From positions 25,278,001 through 25,342,000 of the forward strand of contig JAWHQI010000004.1 of assembly GCA_033032865.1 (NCBI GenBank): 64,000 nt of DNA. The letters run 5' to 3'. Origin of the DNA: Dactylorhiza incarnata (lineage: Eukaryota; Streptophyta; Magnoliopsida; Asparagales; Orchidaceae). Shown piece after piece: positions 21,477-32,880 of this stretch. A program made the position numbers and the translations under genes. Every line of letters starts with the position of its first letter. The stretch's first letter is position 1. A model generated the notes under the pieces. The model searched no databases. It had not been told where the DNA came from and saw only the letters and a list, made by a program, of their open reading frames with translations.

Positions 21477-21844
21477 CAATAACCGTCTAACTTAAAGACG
21501 GGAAAAAGAAAGCGCTCTTGAGAGGGACCCCTTGCTTATCTTTTTTGCAATTTTTCTTTTCTTTATCTACCTTTTCTTTTCAAGTTTTTCCCTCTTCATC
21601 CTTGTTTATAAACATTGGGGGCAATGTTTATTTTTAAGTATGGGGGGGGGGGGGGGGGGGGGGTGTTCTCTAATGCTTGTTTTTATTAAAAAAAATAGAA
21701 AAAAATAGAAAAAAACTTTTAATACAAAAAAAATTCAAAAATATTTAAAAATCATAAAAAAAATCTTCTTTTGTCTTCTTTTTCAATTTTGTTTTTAAAA
21801 TATGGAAATTACAAAAAAAATTTAAAAACAATTAAAAATTACTT
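21477..21844 (+). other. Element U post-coding region: Athila-like segment and G-run
   Basis: CCGTCTAACTTAAAGACGGG (21482) can form a hairpin; it is followed by AAAGCGCTCTTGAGAGGGAC, and ATTGGGGGCAATG (21614) leads into a ~21-base G run (21643-21663). Similar segments occur after the ORF in Athila elements. The G-run length may be uncertain. The rest is A/T-rich. Confidence 0.55.
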
Positions 21845-21933
21845 CTTGCGAAAGGGCCGTGTTGGGCTTTCATCCCACAAAACTGCCTAGTACCTTGCGA
21901 GTCCGTCATTGGGTAGCCCTTGGGAAGTCCAAG
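21845..21933 (+). ncRNA. Conserved structured block (module iii) in element U
   Basis: 89 nt from CTTGCGAAAGGG to GGGAAGTCCAAG. The ends pair (CTTG/CAAG), TTGGGC can pair with GCCC near the 3' end, and a local hairpin TGGG-CTTTCAT-CCCA is present. TR-GAG2, an unrelated copia-type element, has a homologous 88-nt copy (52647-52560, minus strand) in the same sense. It lies in A-tract-rich non-coding DNA. Structure is inferred by eye. Confidence 0.55.
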
Positions 21934-23069
21934 AACAAAAAAATTTATTTTTATTTTATTTTTTCAAGCAAATATAAAAATATAAAATAAAACAAAATTT
22001 ATTTAAAAAATTTTTTTTTATAAATTTTGTATTATTAGATGCTTCCTTACTTTTTAGTTGAGTCCAACCAATTTTAATTATGAGCTTTTATTTATATGAC
22101 TTTAAAAAAAACAAAAGTTTTCTTTTTATGTATTTTCTATTATATGTGTCTCTTCATAATTTGTTAGATTTAATTTTTAGATAAATTTGATTTAAAGAAT
22201 TTTTCATTATTTTGATTTGATTAGAATATTTCTTAGTTTTGTTTTCTCTCCTTAAAATATCATGAATTAATTTTGTAGCAATTGTGCTTAAGATCTTTAG
22301 ATTTTTATTATATTAACTTTAACTCATAGATTCTTTAAGATTTCTTAATCTATTTTCTATGCTCTCAAAATAGTTATCTTGAAATTTTTATAGCCTTTAA
22401 ACCCTAGCCCCTCCTTTTACTTTACCCTTTTGATTGGCAAATAAAAAAAATATAAAAGATCATATGCCATGGAATGAGAGGATAAAATTCATCATTCCTA
22501 AACATATGCACCCAAATTAGTAAAAGATTATATGGCATGGAGCTGAGAGGATAAAATTCATCACTCCTAAACATATACATTTGGGGTATTAAAAAAGAAG
22601 AGTATCTACAAAAATGGAAATGAGAGGATAAAATTCATCATTTCCCAATTAAAAATCTCTTCTATGCCAATTTTACCCAAACTTAACCAATATCATTTCA
22701 TATTCAAGATATTTATGAGAGAGCTTAGTTAATATTTTAGGTTTTCTATAAAGTTTCAAATGATAATAAAAGTTTCTATAATTCTAATCTTAGATTATTT
22801 TTCTTAATTCAATACAATTTTGTTTATGAAAATTTAATTAGAGAATTTTTGAAACTAATTTTTATTCTACGCATGTCAACTTATGAATCATGATTTATTT
22901 CTTATGAATCTAAATTTTATTTCAAACTCATTTATGTATGAGTCATGTATAATTTTAAATGCATAATTAGGAGTAAATTCTTTTTTTTTTAAATGTCATA
23001 TAAATTTTATTCTCATACTTATGAATTGGTTTTGCTCTGGAATAGCAAAAGCTTATGTATCGGGGTATT
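21934..23069 (+). other. Element U 3' non-coding region with three covarying hairpins
   Basis: Very AT-rich, no ORF. Three hairpins at 22471-22498, 22539-22567 and 22616-22645 share the loop GAGGATAAAATTCA while the stems change in a compensating way. The region ends GCTTATGTATCGGGGTATT at the 3' LTR. Confidence 0.55.
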
Positions 23070-24643
23070 TGATAGTACATTATATATAGTTATTTTTATA
23101 TAGTATTTTAGTAGTAATTAATTAGTTTTTATATAATTTTAGTTTAATTTATATCTAATTACTTTATTTTTGGTTTTCAGGTAATCTGGGGCTGGTAATA
23201 ACAAATTCAAGCCCACAACCGTGTTCACGGGAAATTCCAGAACAAATCTGCAAAAATCCTCAGTACACGCCCCAGGTCACGGGCGTGACCTGGGGGCGTG
23301 ACCATGGTCATGGCCGTGCTCCGCCTTCAGCTCCCGGATAACATTGCCACGTTGGTTTATGATTACACGCCCCAGGTCACGGGCGTGACTTGGGGCGTGA
23401 CCTTCAGGTCACGGGCGTGACCTTCAGGTCACGGGCGTGACCTTCAGGTCACGGGCATGACTCGCCCGACATGCATTCAATACAAGCAGTTTCTGCCGCG
23501 GAGCCGTTCCAGTTTACACGCCCTTGGTCACGGGCCTGACCAAGGGCGTGACCTCTCCTACAACTGCCAGATTAACTCCAAATCGCAGGGTTTCCCGCCG
23601 TTTCCTGACTCGGTCAAGACACGCCCTTGGTCACGGGCGTGACCTAGGACGTGACCCGTCGAGATGATCAATTTTGGTGGTTTCTCCCCCCCCCCCAACT
23701 TTCCCGGGCTTTCAAGTCGCAGATACGCAGCTTACACGCCCTTGGTCACGGGCGTGACTCACCAATTTTCTTCCTATAAAAGCCAGCTGCTGCCAAAGTG
23801 ATGGAATCCAGTCCATGCTTAGATTGGGTCAATTCTAGTATAGTTTTTCTGCATTTTTCTTAGTGTAACTTTATTTTATGTCTTGTCTTTTAAATTCCTA
23901 ACTTTCATTTACTTTACTTGCAATTGTACTTTTCTTTACATAGAAATAAAAATGTCTTTCTTCTCAATTATATTTGCATTTGATCGGATGAAGTCTTAAG
24001 TAGTGGTATTTAGTAATCTCTTTTTCATAGTTTGATTTTGGAAAACTAGGATTTATCTTTGAATTAAACTGCTTCGAATTCATATGTCGCGAATATGTTT
24101 TTTGATGTAAGATCTGTATGCTAGTAACTAAGAGATCCATGCGAACGAGGAGATCACTCAAAGATAAAAAGATCTACATGCATTCCTCGAGAGAGGGTGC
24201 CACAAATCTTTCGGATTGGAGTCAAATCCAATAGTGGGGCTCACCGCATAAAGCAAGCTTAGGGGTTTCGACTGGCCGAGGGGTCTTAATCGATCAACCT
24301 AAGGTTAGGTGGTGGTTCTCTCGAGAGAGGCTCTACCATATTTTGGGAACCTCCACGGTCAAGTTTGTCCAAATCAATTTATGATGTTTACGAAATATTT
24401 TACTTAAGAAGAATTCTCAATCAAATGTTTCATTTCTTTTATTATTTCTTTTATAAAACCTTTTAACTATTTTTCTGATAAAATAATATTAATTTGCGTG
24501 AGTAAAAGTAATCAACAGACCCGTGGATTACGACACTTGATATTTATTTGTTTTAAATATCCTATGCTTTTAACGATAGGTGCTCTTGCCTATAGTTCGT
24601 AGAATTTGGAAAAAATTATTTATATCGTAAATTTTACGTATCA
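23070..24643 (+). repeat. 3' LTR of element U
   Basis: Matches the 5' LTR throughout; U3 array 23265-23762, TATAAAA 23775-23781. The extra copies of CCTTCAGGTCACGGGCGTGA in this LTR, with local losses elsewhere, show that the motif array expands and contracts. Confidence 0.85.
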
Positions 24644-24648
24644 TTGAG

Positions 24649-25665
24649 CATCCGGAGGAAGAGTCATCCCATGTTGCAGCTTTTAAGACCTTCTTCTTCT
24701 CCTTTCCTTTAACCCATTTTCCTTTTTGCTCCTTCAGGAATTTTGGGCATCGACTTCTAATATGCCCGGTCTTCCTACAGTGGAAGCACTCGGGAGGTGG
24801 CCGCTCTTCGTCCTCGTCGCTATACTTCTCCTTCTTCTCTCTTTTGGATGAAGAGCCCTTTCGGAAAAATTTCTGGAAGGTGTTCCTCCTTTCCGGATTC
24901 TTCATGAACTTAGTGAAGTTCTTCACAAAGAGAATCTCCTCGTCATCTTCCTCGTCGTCATCTTCTTTTCTTGACTTCAATGCCAAGGCTTTCTTCTTTG
25001 GTTCCTTGTTGTACTCCTCTTCTTGAATCTCGAGTTCTACCTCATGGGTTTTAAGGTTCCCAATGAGGCTCTCAATTTGGAACCGCCTAAGATCATGCGA
25101 TTCGGAAATCGCCGTCACTTTTGGATTGAACTTTGGTGGGAGTGATCGAAGAAGCTTTCTCACCAAGTCGCCATTTGAAAATGTTTTTCCAAGAATTTTT
25201 GAGGCATTGACGATCTTGGTGAATCGAGTGTACATGGTGTCGACGTCCTCATTTGGATCCATCCTGAACCTCTCAAATTCAGATTCCAGTTGGAATAGTT
25301 TTGAATCCTTGACCTGCGAGGTACCTTGATGCGTTATTTCTAATAAGTTCCAAATATCATAAGCAGTTTCACATGCACTTACTCTATTAAATTCTGTCCT
25401 ATCAAGAGCACAGAACAGAGCATTCATTGCTTTCGCATTATTCTTACATCTAGCCTTATCTTCATCGTCCCATCTATCCCTAGGTTTTTCCATGGTTACA
25501 TCTCCCACAATATATGTAGGAGATGTGTATGGAGTTTCAATACATGCCCATACATCTAGATCTAAGTTTATCAGAAAACAACGCATACGCGTTCTCCAGT
25601 AATTATAACCAGTTCTAGTAAACAACAGAAGTCTACTTATTCCCTGCCCCTCATGAAATTAAAGC
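24649..25665 (-). pseudogene. Element S gag, N-terminal part (capsid and first zinc knuckle)
   Basis: The frame from 25625 encodes a copia capsid domain: GYNYWRTRMRCFLINLDLDVW, then ETAYDIWNLLEITHQGTSQ, FQLESEFERFRM, LVRKLLRSLPPKF. An acidic stretch and the knuckle CFHCRKTGHIRSRC (~24790-24750) follow, ending DDSSSGC at the U insertion. Upstream, GCACTCCGTGATCTCGC matches the start region of TR-GAG Gag, but the expected ATG reads TTG and a one-base change shifts the frame. It continues at 18797. Confidence 0.8.
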
Positions 25666-25718
25666 GAGATCACGGAGTGCCAATATTCCCAGTTGTTAGA
25701 CCGAATTGGAATAACCTT

Positions 25719-25730
25719 GCTCTGATACCA
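25719..25730 (-). other. Primer-binding site of element S
   Basis: On the minus strand TGGTATCAGAGC follows the 5' LTR end (CCAACAAG). It is a 12-base match to plant initiator Met-tRNA. Confidence 0.85.
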
Positions 25731-25732
25731 CT

Positions 25733-26334
25733 TGTTGGATCTGTAGGCGCCCTTAGAGGGGGGGGGGTGAATAAGGGTTTTAAAAAATTTATACTATAAT
25801 AGAAAACTTTTGATATTTTGATCGAAGTTAAAACAAAAATAAAGAGATAATGAAATTGGAAATGAAATCAATTTTATTAAACAAGAAAAGACATGATTAA
25901 CATTTATAAAATTGATTACAAAATTTGATTTTAATGACGCTAGAAATTGAAGGGAATAATATGAAAATCCTTTTTATTTTCTATACCGACTCGTATCCCC
26001 ACGAACCGGTTGGCTTTAGCCGATCTCTCCCCAGATACGGCCTCAAGCCTCTCTAGCCATTCTATCAGCAGAAAGGCCACGAGCACCCCCTAGATCTACT
26101 CCCTAGACCCAGTCGCCGCGTGGCGAATTTCTCCCTAAGTCCTACCTAGACCTAGTCGCCATGTGGCGAATTCCCCCTAGTCCCCGTAAGGCCCTAGTCG
26201 CCGTGTGGTGAGTTCCTCTACTGAACAAAACATATAAAGGTTACAATTTGAAAGTAAAAACAAAAACAAGAACTAAGACTCCCTCAAATGAAGAACTTGA
26301 TGTCGATGTAGATGCGATCGGATCGGTCTTCAAG
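25733..26334 (-). repeat. 5' LTR of element S, inner part (interrupted by B)
   Basis: Begins (plus strand) TGTTGGATCTGTAGGCGCCC with a G-tract and matches 5434-6035. It is interrupted after TCTTCAAG by element B; the continuation is 32881-33776. Joined length is about 1.5 kb. Confidence 0.85.
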
Positions 26335-27520
26335 TGTTAAATTTTTTTGATTTGAATCGTTTAGGAGTAAGCAGGAGTTGCATCAACTGAGTTAAAACCA
26401 AACAACCACAATGCCACACAGCAACACAAGAGACTTTATTGAAACACAAACTTCATTTACATTGCGAGGTATACATGGCGAGACATGATTCATCAGAATC
26501 ACGGAGACGAGAAGAACAAAACACACCAAAAACAAATCTGGCGGCTAGACAAGCTGAGACCGCACAGACCGCTCGACTCCAGAAGTCGCCCGGCTTGACC
26601 TGAGATCGCACGAACAGAAACCAGACAGACTGCCAGCACTGCAAGACCGCACCTCAGACCGCACGAACTGGAGCTTTATTGGAACAAAGAACTGAAGCTG
26701 TCGCCAGAACGCAACTTAGATCGCCTAACCGCTGAAGGTCGCCTGATCGCTGAGCTCGCTGCGAACAACACAAGAACGAACATAAACCAGTTCGCAGACT
26801 GACCGCTGCCGAACTGTTTATTCAAGCCGCTGGGAATCACCAAGGAAGGAGACCGCAACCTGCTGACCGCAAACCTGCGAACACAATAAACAGTCAACTC
26901 GCTTCCAAACCGCCCGACCTCAAAGTGAGACCGCATGAATTAACCCAGGCTCAGTTCTTACAGTTCTCATTAGGAATGACGGGCCTTGCACCTCTATTTA
27001 TAGGCGGGTAGACGGATGTCGTCACCGCACAGGAGAGATACAATCAACACCCGTCAGATCGCCAGCGATCTCATAAGGCAGTCCGCGCGACCTCACTACT
27101 TGGATGATCATCCGACCAAGATGCAGATCAGCAGACAGGTCGCGCACAGGTCGCGCGAACACGAGACCGCGCACAAGCAGCGCAGTCACAGAGATACTCC
27201 TTCCTTAGACCACCAGGAGCAAACCAGGAACCATCTGGCCGACTTAGAATAAGTCGCCAGATCGGCAAGCACAAACCGCTCGGACAGGCGGTCACACATA
27301 GGAACAGACCACTCGGTCTTCCAACAAAGAAGATAGGCCAACCAGCACACCAACTCGGGAACAGACCACAGCTACAAAGAACAAACCGGCAGAACCAGCA
27401 GACCGCCAGAACAGACCGGCAGAGCCAGACTGGCAGAATACAAGCACAGACCTCGCGGTCTCGGCGGTCTCCCGAAATCAGATAGCCCGGACACCTCCAC
27501 TTCACTTCAAAATTTCAACA
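26335..27520 (-). repeat. 3' LTR of element B
   Basis: Plus strand begins TGTTAAATTTTTTTG and ends CACTTCAAAATTTCAACA. Minus-strand TATA at 27002-26995; U3 motif array 27030-27490. Confidence 0.92.
26995..27490 (-). promoter_or_regulatory. U3 motif array and TATA box, B 3' LTR
   Basis: TATAAATAGAGG on the minus strand (27002-26995) is preceded upstream (27030-27490) by many GACCGC/GCGGTC, CCGGTC and CGCGCGGTC-type units. Layout is the same in the other LTR (32350-32840) and in the partial copy (3322-3800). Confidence 0.55.
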
Positions 27521-28111
27521 CTCCCCCTTGAAGTGGGAAGTGGAGACTAGCCCGAGTAAACTCCGCAACCGTGTAAACGGTCCCTTCGCCAGCGTCTTTG
27601 TGAAGATGTCTGCGACATTGTCCGCACTCCGAACATGTTCGACCATAAGAGATCCTCCCAACACCTTTTCACGAATGAAATGGTGCTCAATCTCAATATG
27701 CTTGGTCCTCGCGTGACAGACTGGATTGTTAACCAGCTTGAGAGCACTCTCATTGTCCCCGCGTAGCATAGTGGGACCTCGAACCTCCTCATGAACGTCC
27801 TCCACCAACCTCCTGAGCCAAACGACTTCCTGAGTTGCCAAGGCCGAAGCCTTGTACTCCGCTTCTGTGGTAGATACGGACACCGAGTCCTGCTTTTTGC
27901 TGCACCAAGAGATAGCTGTGAGGACCGTCATAAAGACATAACTAGACGTTGATCTCCGATCATCCACGTCTCCCCCGTAGTCAGCATCCATGTATCCATG
28001 CAACTCCAAGCTTGAACCTCTCCTAAATCGGAGACCCAAATCAGAGGTCGACTTCACATATTTTAGAATCCCTTTTGCCGCCAGAAGATGAGGCTTCCGT
28101 GGCTCCGCCAT
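27515..28111 (-). pseudogene. Element B RNase H
   Basis: Copia RNase H, open over 198 codons: GYMDADYGGDVDDRRSTS, VSVSTTEAEYKAS, LRGDNESALKLV, TKHIEIEHHFIREKV and DNVADIFTKTL, ending at the natural stop close to the purine tract. A frameshift near 28110 separates it from the reverse transcriptase; domain residues look intact. Confidence 0.88.
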
Positions 28112-28963
28112 GTACCGATCCCTTTGCCAACTGCATAAGCAATAGAAGGCCTTGTGATGGTCAAGTAAATCAGACTCCCAACCAGAGCTCGGAACACCAA
28201 CGAATCAGATAGAACTCTTCCCTCATCCTTCCGAAGTTTATGATGCTGTTCCAGAGGTATAGAGCTGCTCTTCCCTTCTTCCATGCAAAATCGTTGAACG
28301 ATCCTCTCCACATATCCTTCCTGAGAAACGAGCACTCTGCTCTCCCGCCTCTGGACCTCGAGTCCAAGGAAAATGGTGAAGCTCCCCCAGATCCTTCATC
28401 TTGAACCTGATAGCAAGCTCAGCTCTCAGCCTTGCTATCGCCTCCTTCGAGTTCCTGGTGACAATCATGTCATCAACATACAGCAGCACAATAACCCGAA
28501 GCGCCCCCTCTTTCTTGACAAACAAGCTAGAATCAGATTCTGAAGCAAAAAACCCACAGAATAAGAGATACTCCGCGATCTTTCCATACCACGCCTGAGG
28601 CGCTTGCTTCAACCCATATAAGGCCTTCTTCAATTTGCAGACGTAGTCCGGACGATCCTCCGAGATGAAACCTGGTGGCTGGATCATGAAGATATCCTTG
28701 CCAATCTCTCCGTATAAGAAAGCATTCTTAACATCAAGCTGCCAAATCTCTCATCCACAAGATGCCGCCAAAGCAATAACAAATCTGACCGAAGTCATCT
28801 TTGCCACTGGACTAAACGTCTCATCATAATCTTCACCATACTGCTGTGAGAACCTGCGAGCTACAAGGCGAGCCTTGTATCGCTCGATCGTGCCATCAAC
28901 TTTCTTCTTGAGCTTGTAAACCCATTTGCATGTTACAGGGGTAATGCCCTTAGGCCTGGGCAC
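28063..28963 (-). pseudogene. Element B reverse transcriptase
   Basis: 28963-28751 starts [21 protein letters not shown] and [17 protein letters not shown]. After a stop near 28750, 28687-28370 has ALYGLKQAPQAWYGK and the catalytic pair in LLYVDDMIV. A frameshift near 28370 moves the thumb (GYVERIVQRFCMEE, RALVGSLIYLTITRPSI) to 28335-28063. One stop and two frameshifts inactivate the domain. Confidence 0.88.
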
Positions 28964-28975
28964 TAGAGACCAAGT

Positions 28976-30712
28976 CTAATTCTTCTTGAGAGCATCCATC
29001 TCTTCTTGCATAGCAATATCCCACTGCTTCACGCCTTTAGCTTTCTCAAAGCTCGACGGCTCCCTCTCATCCAAGGGACCAGCAAAGAAACATGAGACGA
29101 AGCTCACCATGTTTCCTCCTGTGTATCGATCTGGTGGCTTGATAGTCCTCTTCGACCTCCTAAGAGGTTGCACCTGACTAACCACCTCCTCAACTACTTC
29201 TTCTGTGCAAGCTCCTCTTCCAGACGAACTTGGAGCATCGCTCCCCCTGCTTCCAGAACCTGAAGCCTCCATCTCAGAGCTTGACACAGCTGGAGCTCCT
29301 GGTGAAACAGGCAACTCCACTTGAAAACTTCCTGCAGCTTTCCCTGCTTCATCAACCCTGCTCTCCGATAGTTCAACTCCTGAACTCCCCTTGTAGGAAG
29401 TCACTTCATCGAACACCACATCCCGAGATACCACTGATCTCCGTGTCTCAGGATCCATGCACCTCCATCCTTTCTTCCGCTCATCATAACCAACAAAGAC
29501 TAGCTTCCTTGCTTTCGCATCTAGCTTTGTCCGAAGAGCATCAGGAATATGCACATAGCAGGTTGACCCGAAAACCCAAAGGTGAGCAACACTCGGTTTC
29601 TCCTTAAACATCAGTTCGTGAGGGGTCTTCATGTTGATAGGACTTAGAGGCATTCTGTTGATGACGTAAGCTGCACAAGACATTCCCTCCGCCCAAAAGG
29701 ACTTTAGGATACTCTTGGCATGAAGCCAGCATTTGTAGGTTTCCGTCAGATGACGGATCTTCCTCTCCGCAACGCCATTTTGCTGTGGAGTATGGGCACA
29801 AGTGAGCTCTCTCCGAACGTCGTGTTTCCAGCAAAAACTTGAGAACTCACCAGAGGTGAACTCCCCACCATTATTAGTTCTCAATTTCTTCACCCGCAGG
29901 CCTAACCAACCTTCCACCAGCTCCTTGAACTCCACAAACTTTGGAAAGGCTTCTGACTTCTCTTTCAGAAAATACACCCAGACATATCTGGTGTAATCGT
30001 CAATCAACACCAACATATATCTGTTGCCTCCAAGGCTTGGGGTGGTTGTCTGTCCCATCAAATCACCGTGGACGCATTCCAACGGTGCTTTGCATATTGT
30101 TTGTGACTTATCAAATGGAAGTCGATGAGACTTACCAAACTGACATCCAGCACAAACATGACTGTCTCCATAAGAGGACAAGCTAGGCAAGCCCTTGACA
30201 AAGCCCCTTACCGCCATAGCCTTCAATTTGTCCATGCCAACATGCCCTAACCTTTCATGCCAGGTAGCCGCGCTATCGTTGGTCATCATCTTATCAACAT
30301 AGGTACTTGTCGATAACACGAACAAGTCCTTCACCCTCTTTCCAACATGGATAACATCTCCCCTTATCTCCGATTGAGTTTTAAGAAACTTCACTTCTGT
30401 TGGGCCAAACAGAACAAGATAACCGGCATCGACCGCATTGGTCACAGAGAAGAGATTCTTCTTCATACCAGGCACGTGATAAACACTCCTCAAAGTGAGT
30501 GGACCCTTATCACTGCTCAGGGAGACAACACCTTCTTGTTCGACAGCATGAACAGAATTATTAGCCGTAATGATAGCATCGTTACCTGAATAAGGCGCCA
30601 AAGAAGAGAACTTTGATTCATCCCCGGTGAGATGATGTCCACACCCTGAATCAACAATCCAATCCTCTTCGAAGTTGATGGCAGCCAAGGCCTTAATGGG
30701 CATCGCCATCAT
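28976..30712 (-). pseudogene. Element B protease and integrase
   Basis: 578 open codons. The protease site is intact (WIVDSGCGHHLTGD). The pre-integrase zinc site has WHERLGHVGMDKL and CAGCQFGKSHRLPF. The integrase core shows CVHGDLMGQTT (Asp), LIDDYTRYVWVYFL, RTNNGGEFTSGEF where the usual Asp of S-D-N-G-G-E-F is Asn, and NGVAERKIRHL (catalytic Glu). The acidic linker ends at a stop after MDALKKN. The frame continues upstream into gag. The Asp-to-Asn change probably inactivates integrase. Confidence 0.9.
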
Positions 30713-31600
30713 ATTAGCCGCAAAGGCTCCTCCCCATCCAGCTTCATCAGACTTTGGCTTCTCCTTCTCTGCTACATATCCCGACTGAAGATTAACCCAG
30801 CAATCCTTCTTGAAGTGGCCGGTCTTATTACACCTGAAGCAACTTGGTCCATCTCCCTTCTTCTTCCCATCAGACTTAGGAGCATAACCCCTATCCTGCT
30901 AACCTGAAGTAGAGGGTCCATCATAACCTGGCTTCTTCTTCTCCCACTTCTTCTTCTTTCAAGAGAACAACACATCACTATCTCCCCCAGAGATAGAAGT
31001 CCCCGCCATCTGTCTTGCCAAACTTTCTTGCGAAGCAAGTAAGTTCTCCAGCTCCAACAGAGATGGTTGATTTGCCCAACCTTGAACTGAAGTCACAAAG
31101 GCAAGATACTCCTTCCGCAACCCGCGGATCATATGCCTCTTCATTTTTGCCTCCGAGATGGGCTCATCAGGGTCCAATGCAGAAATCTCTTCTGTGAGGT
31201 TTTTCATTTTGAGAAAGAAGGTAGAAATAGAAAGATCTCCTTGAGAGGCCTTCGCCAACTCATTCTCAAGAAAATGTAGCCGAGCTACATTCTTCTTATT
31301 GAACAGCCCGTCCAAAGACGTCCAAATCTCAGCAGCAGATTTACATCCGATGATGTGATCCAACAGTTGCAGTGAGATAGCCCTCTTGAGAGTGAACTCT
31401 GCCTTAGCATTCGTCCTCCTCCAAAGTCTCACCTCTGCAATATTATCTCCTGCTAGAAACACCTCTTATGTGTCTTCTCCTCCAACTATCTCCCATAGAT
31501 CCTCGCCAAGTAAATAGCTCTCCATACACGACCTCCACTTCTTGTAATTTGTCGATGTTAGGAGTTCAATACCAAGCCCTCTTGCGTATCCGCCTTCCAT
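30713..31600 (-). pseudogene. Element B gag
   Basis: The frame from ATG 31600 begins MEGGYARGLGIELL, continues through a capsid domain (NYKKWRSCMESYLLGEDLW, EFTLKRAISLQLLDHI, SAAEIWTSLDGLF, FLKMKNLTEEI) to a knuckle CFRCNKTGHFKKDC (~30845-30800), and runs in frame into the protease, so Gag and Pol share one frame. Three stops interrupt it (TAA 31468-31466, TGA ~30961, TAG ~30900). Confidence 0.85.
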
Positions 31601-31689
31601 GGCAATCTAAGTGGTCTCTTCTTCACAAAGACGATGACAACTCAAGTTGATCACTGCTTATCCACTCCAATAGCCTGGCTCTGATACCA

Positions 31690-32875
31690 TGTTAAAATTT
31701 TTTGATTTGAATCGTTAAGGAGTAAGCAGGAGTTGCATCAACTGAGTTAAAACCAAACAACCACAATGCCACACAGCAACACAAGAGACTTTATTGAAAC
31801 ACAAACTTCATTTACATTGCGAAGTATACATGGCGAGACATGATTCATCAGAATCACGGATACGAGAAGAACAAAACACACCAAAAACAAATCTGGCGGC
31901 TAGACAAGCTAAGACCGCACAGACCGCTCGACTCCAGAAGTCGCCCGACTTGACCTGAGATTGCCCGAACAGAAACCGGACAGACTGTCAGCACTGCAAG
32001 ACCGCACCTCAGACCGCACGAACTGGAGCTTTATTGGAACGAAGAACTGATGCTGTCGCCAGACCGCAACTCAGATCGCCTAACTGCTGAAGGTCGCCTG
32101 ATCGCTGAGCTCGCTGCGAACAGCACAAGAATGAACATAAACCAGTTCGCAGACTGACCGTTGCCGAACTGTTTATTCAAGCCGCTGGGAATCACCAAGG
32201 AAGGAGACCGCAACCTGCTGACCGCAAACCTGCGAACACAACAAACAGTCAACTCGCTTCCAAACCGCCCGACCTCAAAGTGAGACCGCACGAATTAACC
32301 CAGGCTTAGTTCTTACAATTCTCGTTAGGAATGATGGGCCCTGCATCTCTATTTATAGGCAGGTAGATGAATATCGTCACCGCACAGGAGAGATACAATC
32401 ACCACCCGTCAGATCTCCAGCGATCTCATAAGGCAGACCGCGCGACCACACTACTTGGACGATCATCCGACCAAGACGCAGATCAGCAGACAGGTCGCGC
32501 ACAGGTCGCGTGAACACGAGACCGCGCACAAGACGCGCGGTCACAGAGGTACTCCTTGCTTAGACCACTGGGAGCAAACCAGGAACCATCTGGCCGACTT
32601 AGAACAAGTCGCCAGATCGCCAAGCACAAACCGCCCGGACAGGCGGTCACACATAGGAACAGACCGCCCGGTCTTCCAACAAAGAAGACAAGCCAACCAG
32701 CACACTAACTCGGGAACAGACCGCAGCTACAAAGAACAAACCGGCAGAACCAGCAGACCGCTAGCACAGACCGGCAGAGCCAGACTGGCAGAATACAATC
32801 ACAGGTCGCGCGGTCTCGGCGGTCTCCTGAAATCAGATCGCCCGGACACCTCCACTTCACTTCAAAATTTCAACA
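31690..32875 (-). repeat. 5' LTR of element B
   Basis: Same length as the 3' LTR with scattered point differences. It adjoins the primer site on the left and the TCAAG duplication on the right. TATA on the minus strand 32357-32350; motif array 32380-32840. Confidence 0.92.
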
Positions 32876-32880
32876 TCAAG

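Larger units (their letters stand above)
18803..24643 (+). mobile_element. Element U: non-autonomous Athila-type Ty3/gypsy element
   Basis: LTRs of 1559 and 1574 bp beginning TGATAGTACA and ending TATCA. An exact target duplication TTGAG lies at 18798-18802 and 24644-24648. The primer site TGGCGCCGTTGCCGGGGA is the Athila type. The 2.7-kb internal region has one gag-like ORF with an Athila-type knuckle and no pol, so it is mobilised in trans. A segment near 21510 (AAAGCGCTCTTGAGAGGGAC) resembles the post-coding block of Athila/Tat relatives. Inserted in gag of S. Confidence 0.85.
26335..32875 (-). mobile_element. Element B: Ty1/copia retrotransposon, nearly complete
   Basis: Both LTRs are 1186 bp (26335-27520, 31690-32875), with an exact target duplication TCAAG (26330-26334, 32876-32880). 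The primer site TGGTATCAGAGC is at 31689-31678 (minus) and the purine tract CTTCAAGGGGGAG at 27533-27521. One long gag-pol frame (31600 to 27515) is broken by a few stops and two frameshifts; order gag-PR-IN-RT-RH. The equal-length, nearly identical LTRs mark a young insertion. A partial LTR of the same family is at 3170-3808. Confidence 0.92.

Noticed and set aside
21643..21663. ~21-base G run as a functional quadruplex
   Set aside because: Its position matches the G-rich segment after the ORF in Athila-type elements and its length may be a sequencing or slippage artefact; no independent support.
27128..27505. Cys/Trp-rich ORF in the B LTR
   Set aside because: It spans the GACCGC motif array and the promoter; the other LTR copies do not keep the frame.
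29230..29607. 125-codon ORF opposite element B integrase
   Set aside because: Shadow of the gag-pol frame on the other strand; the minus-strand protein has clear integrase motifs.
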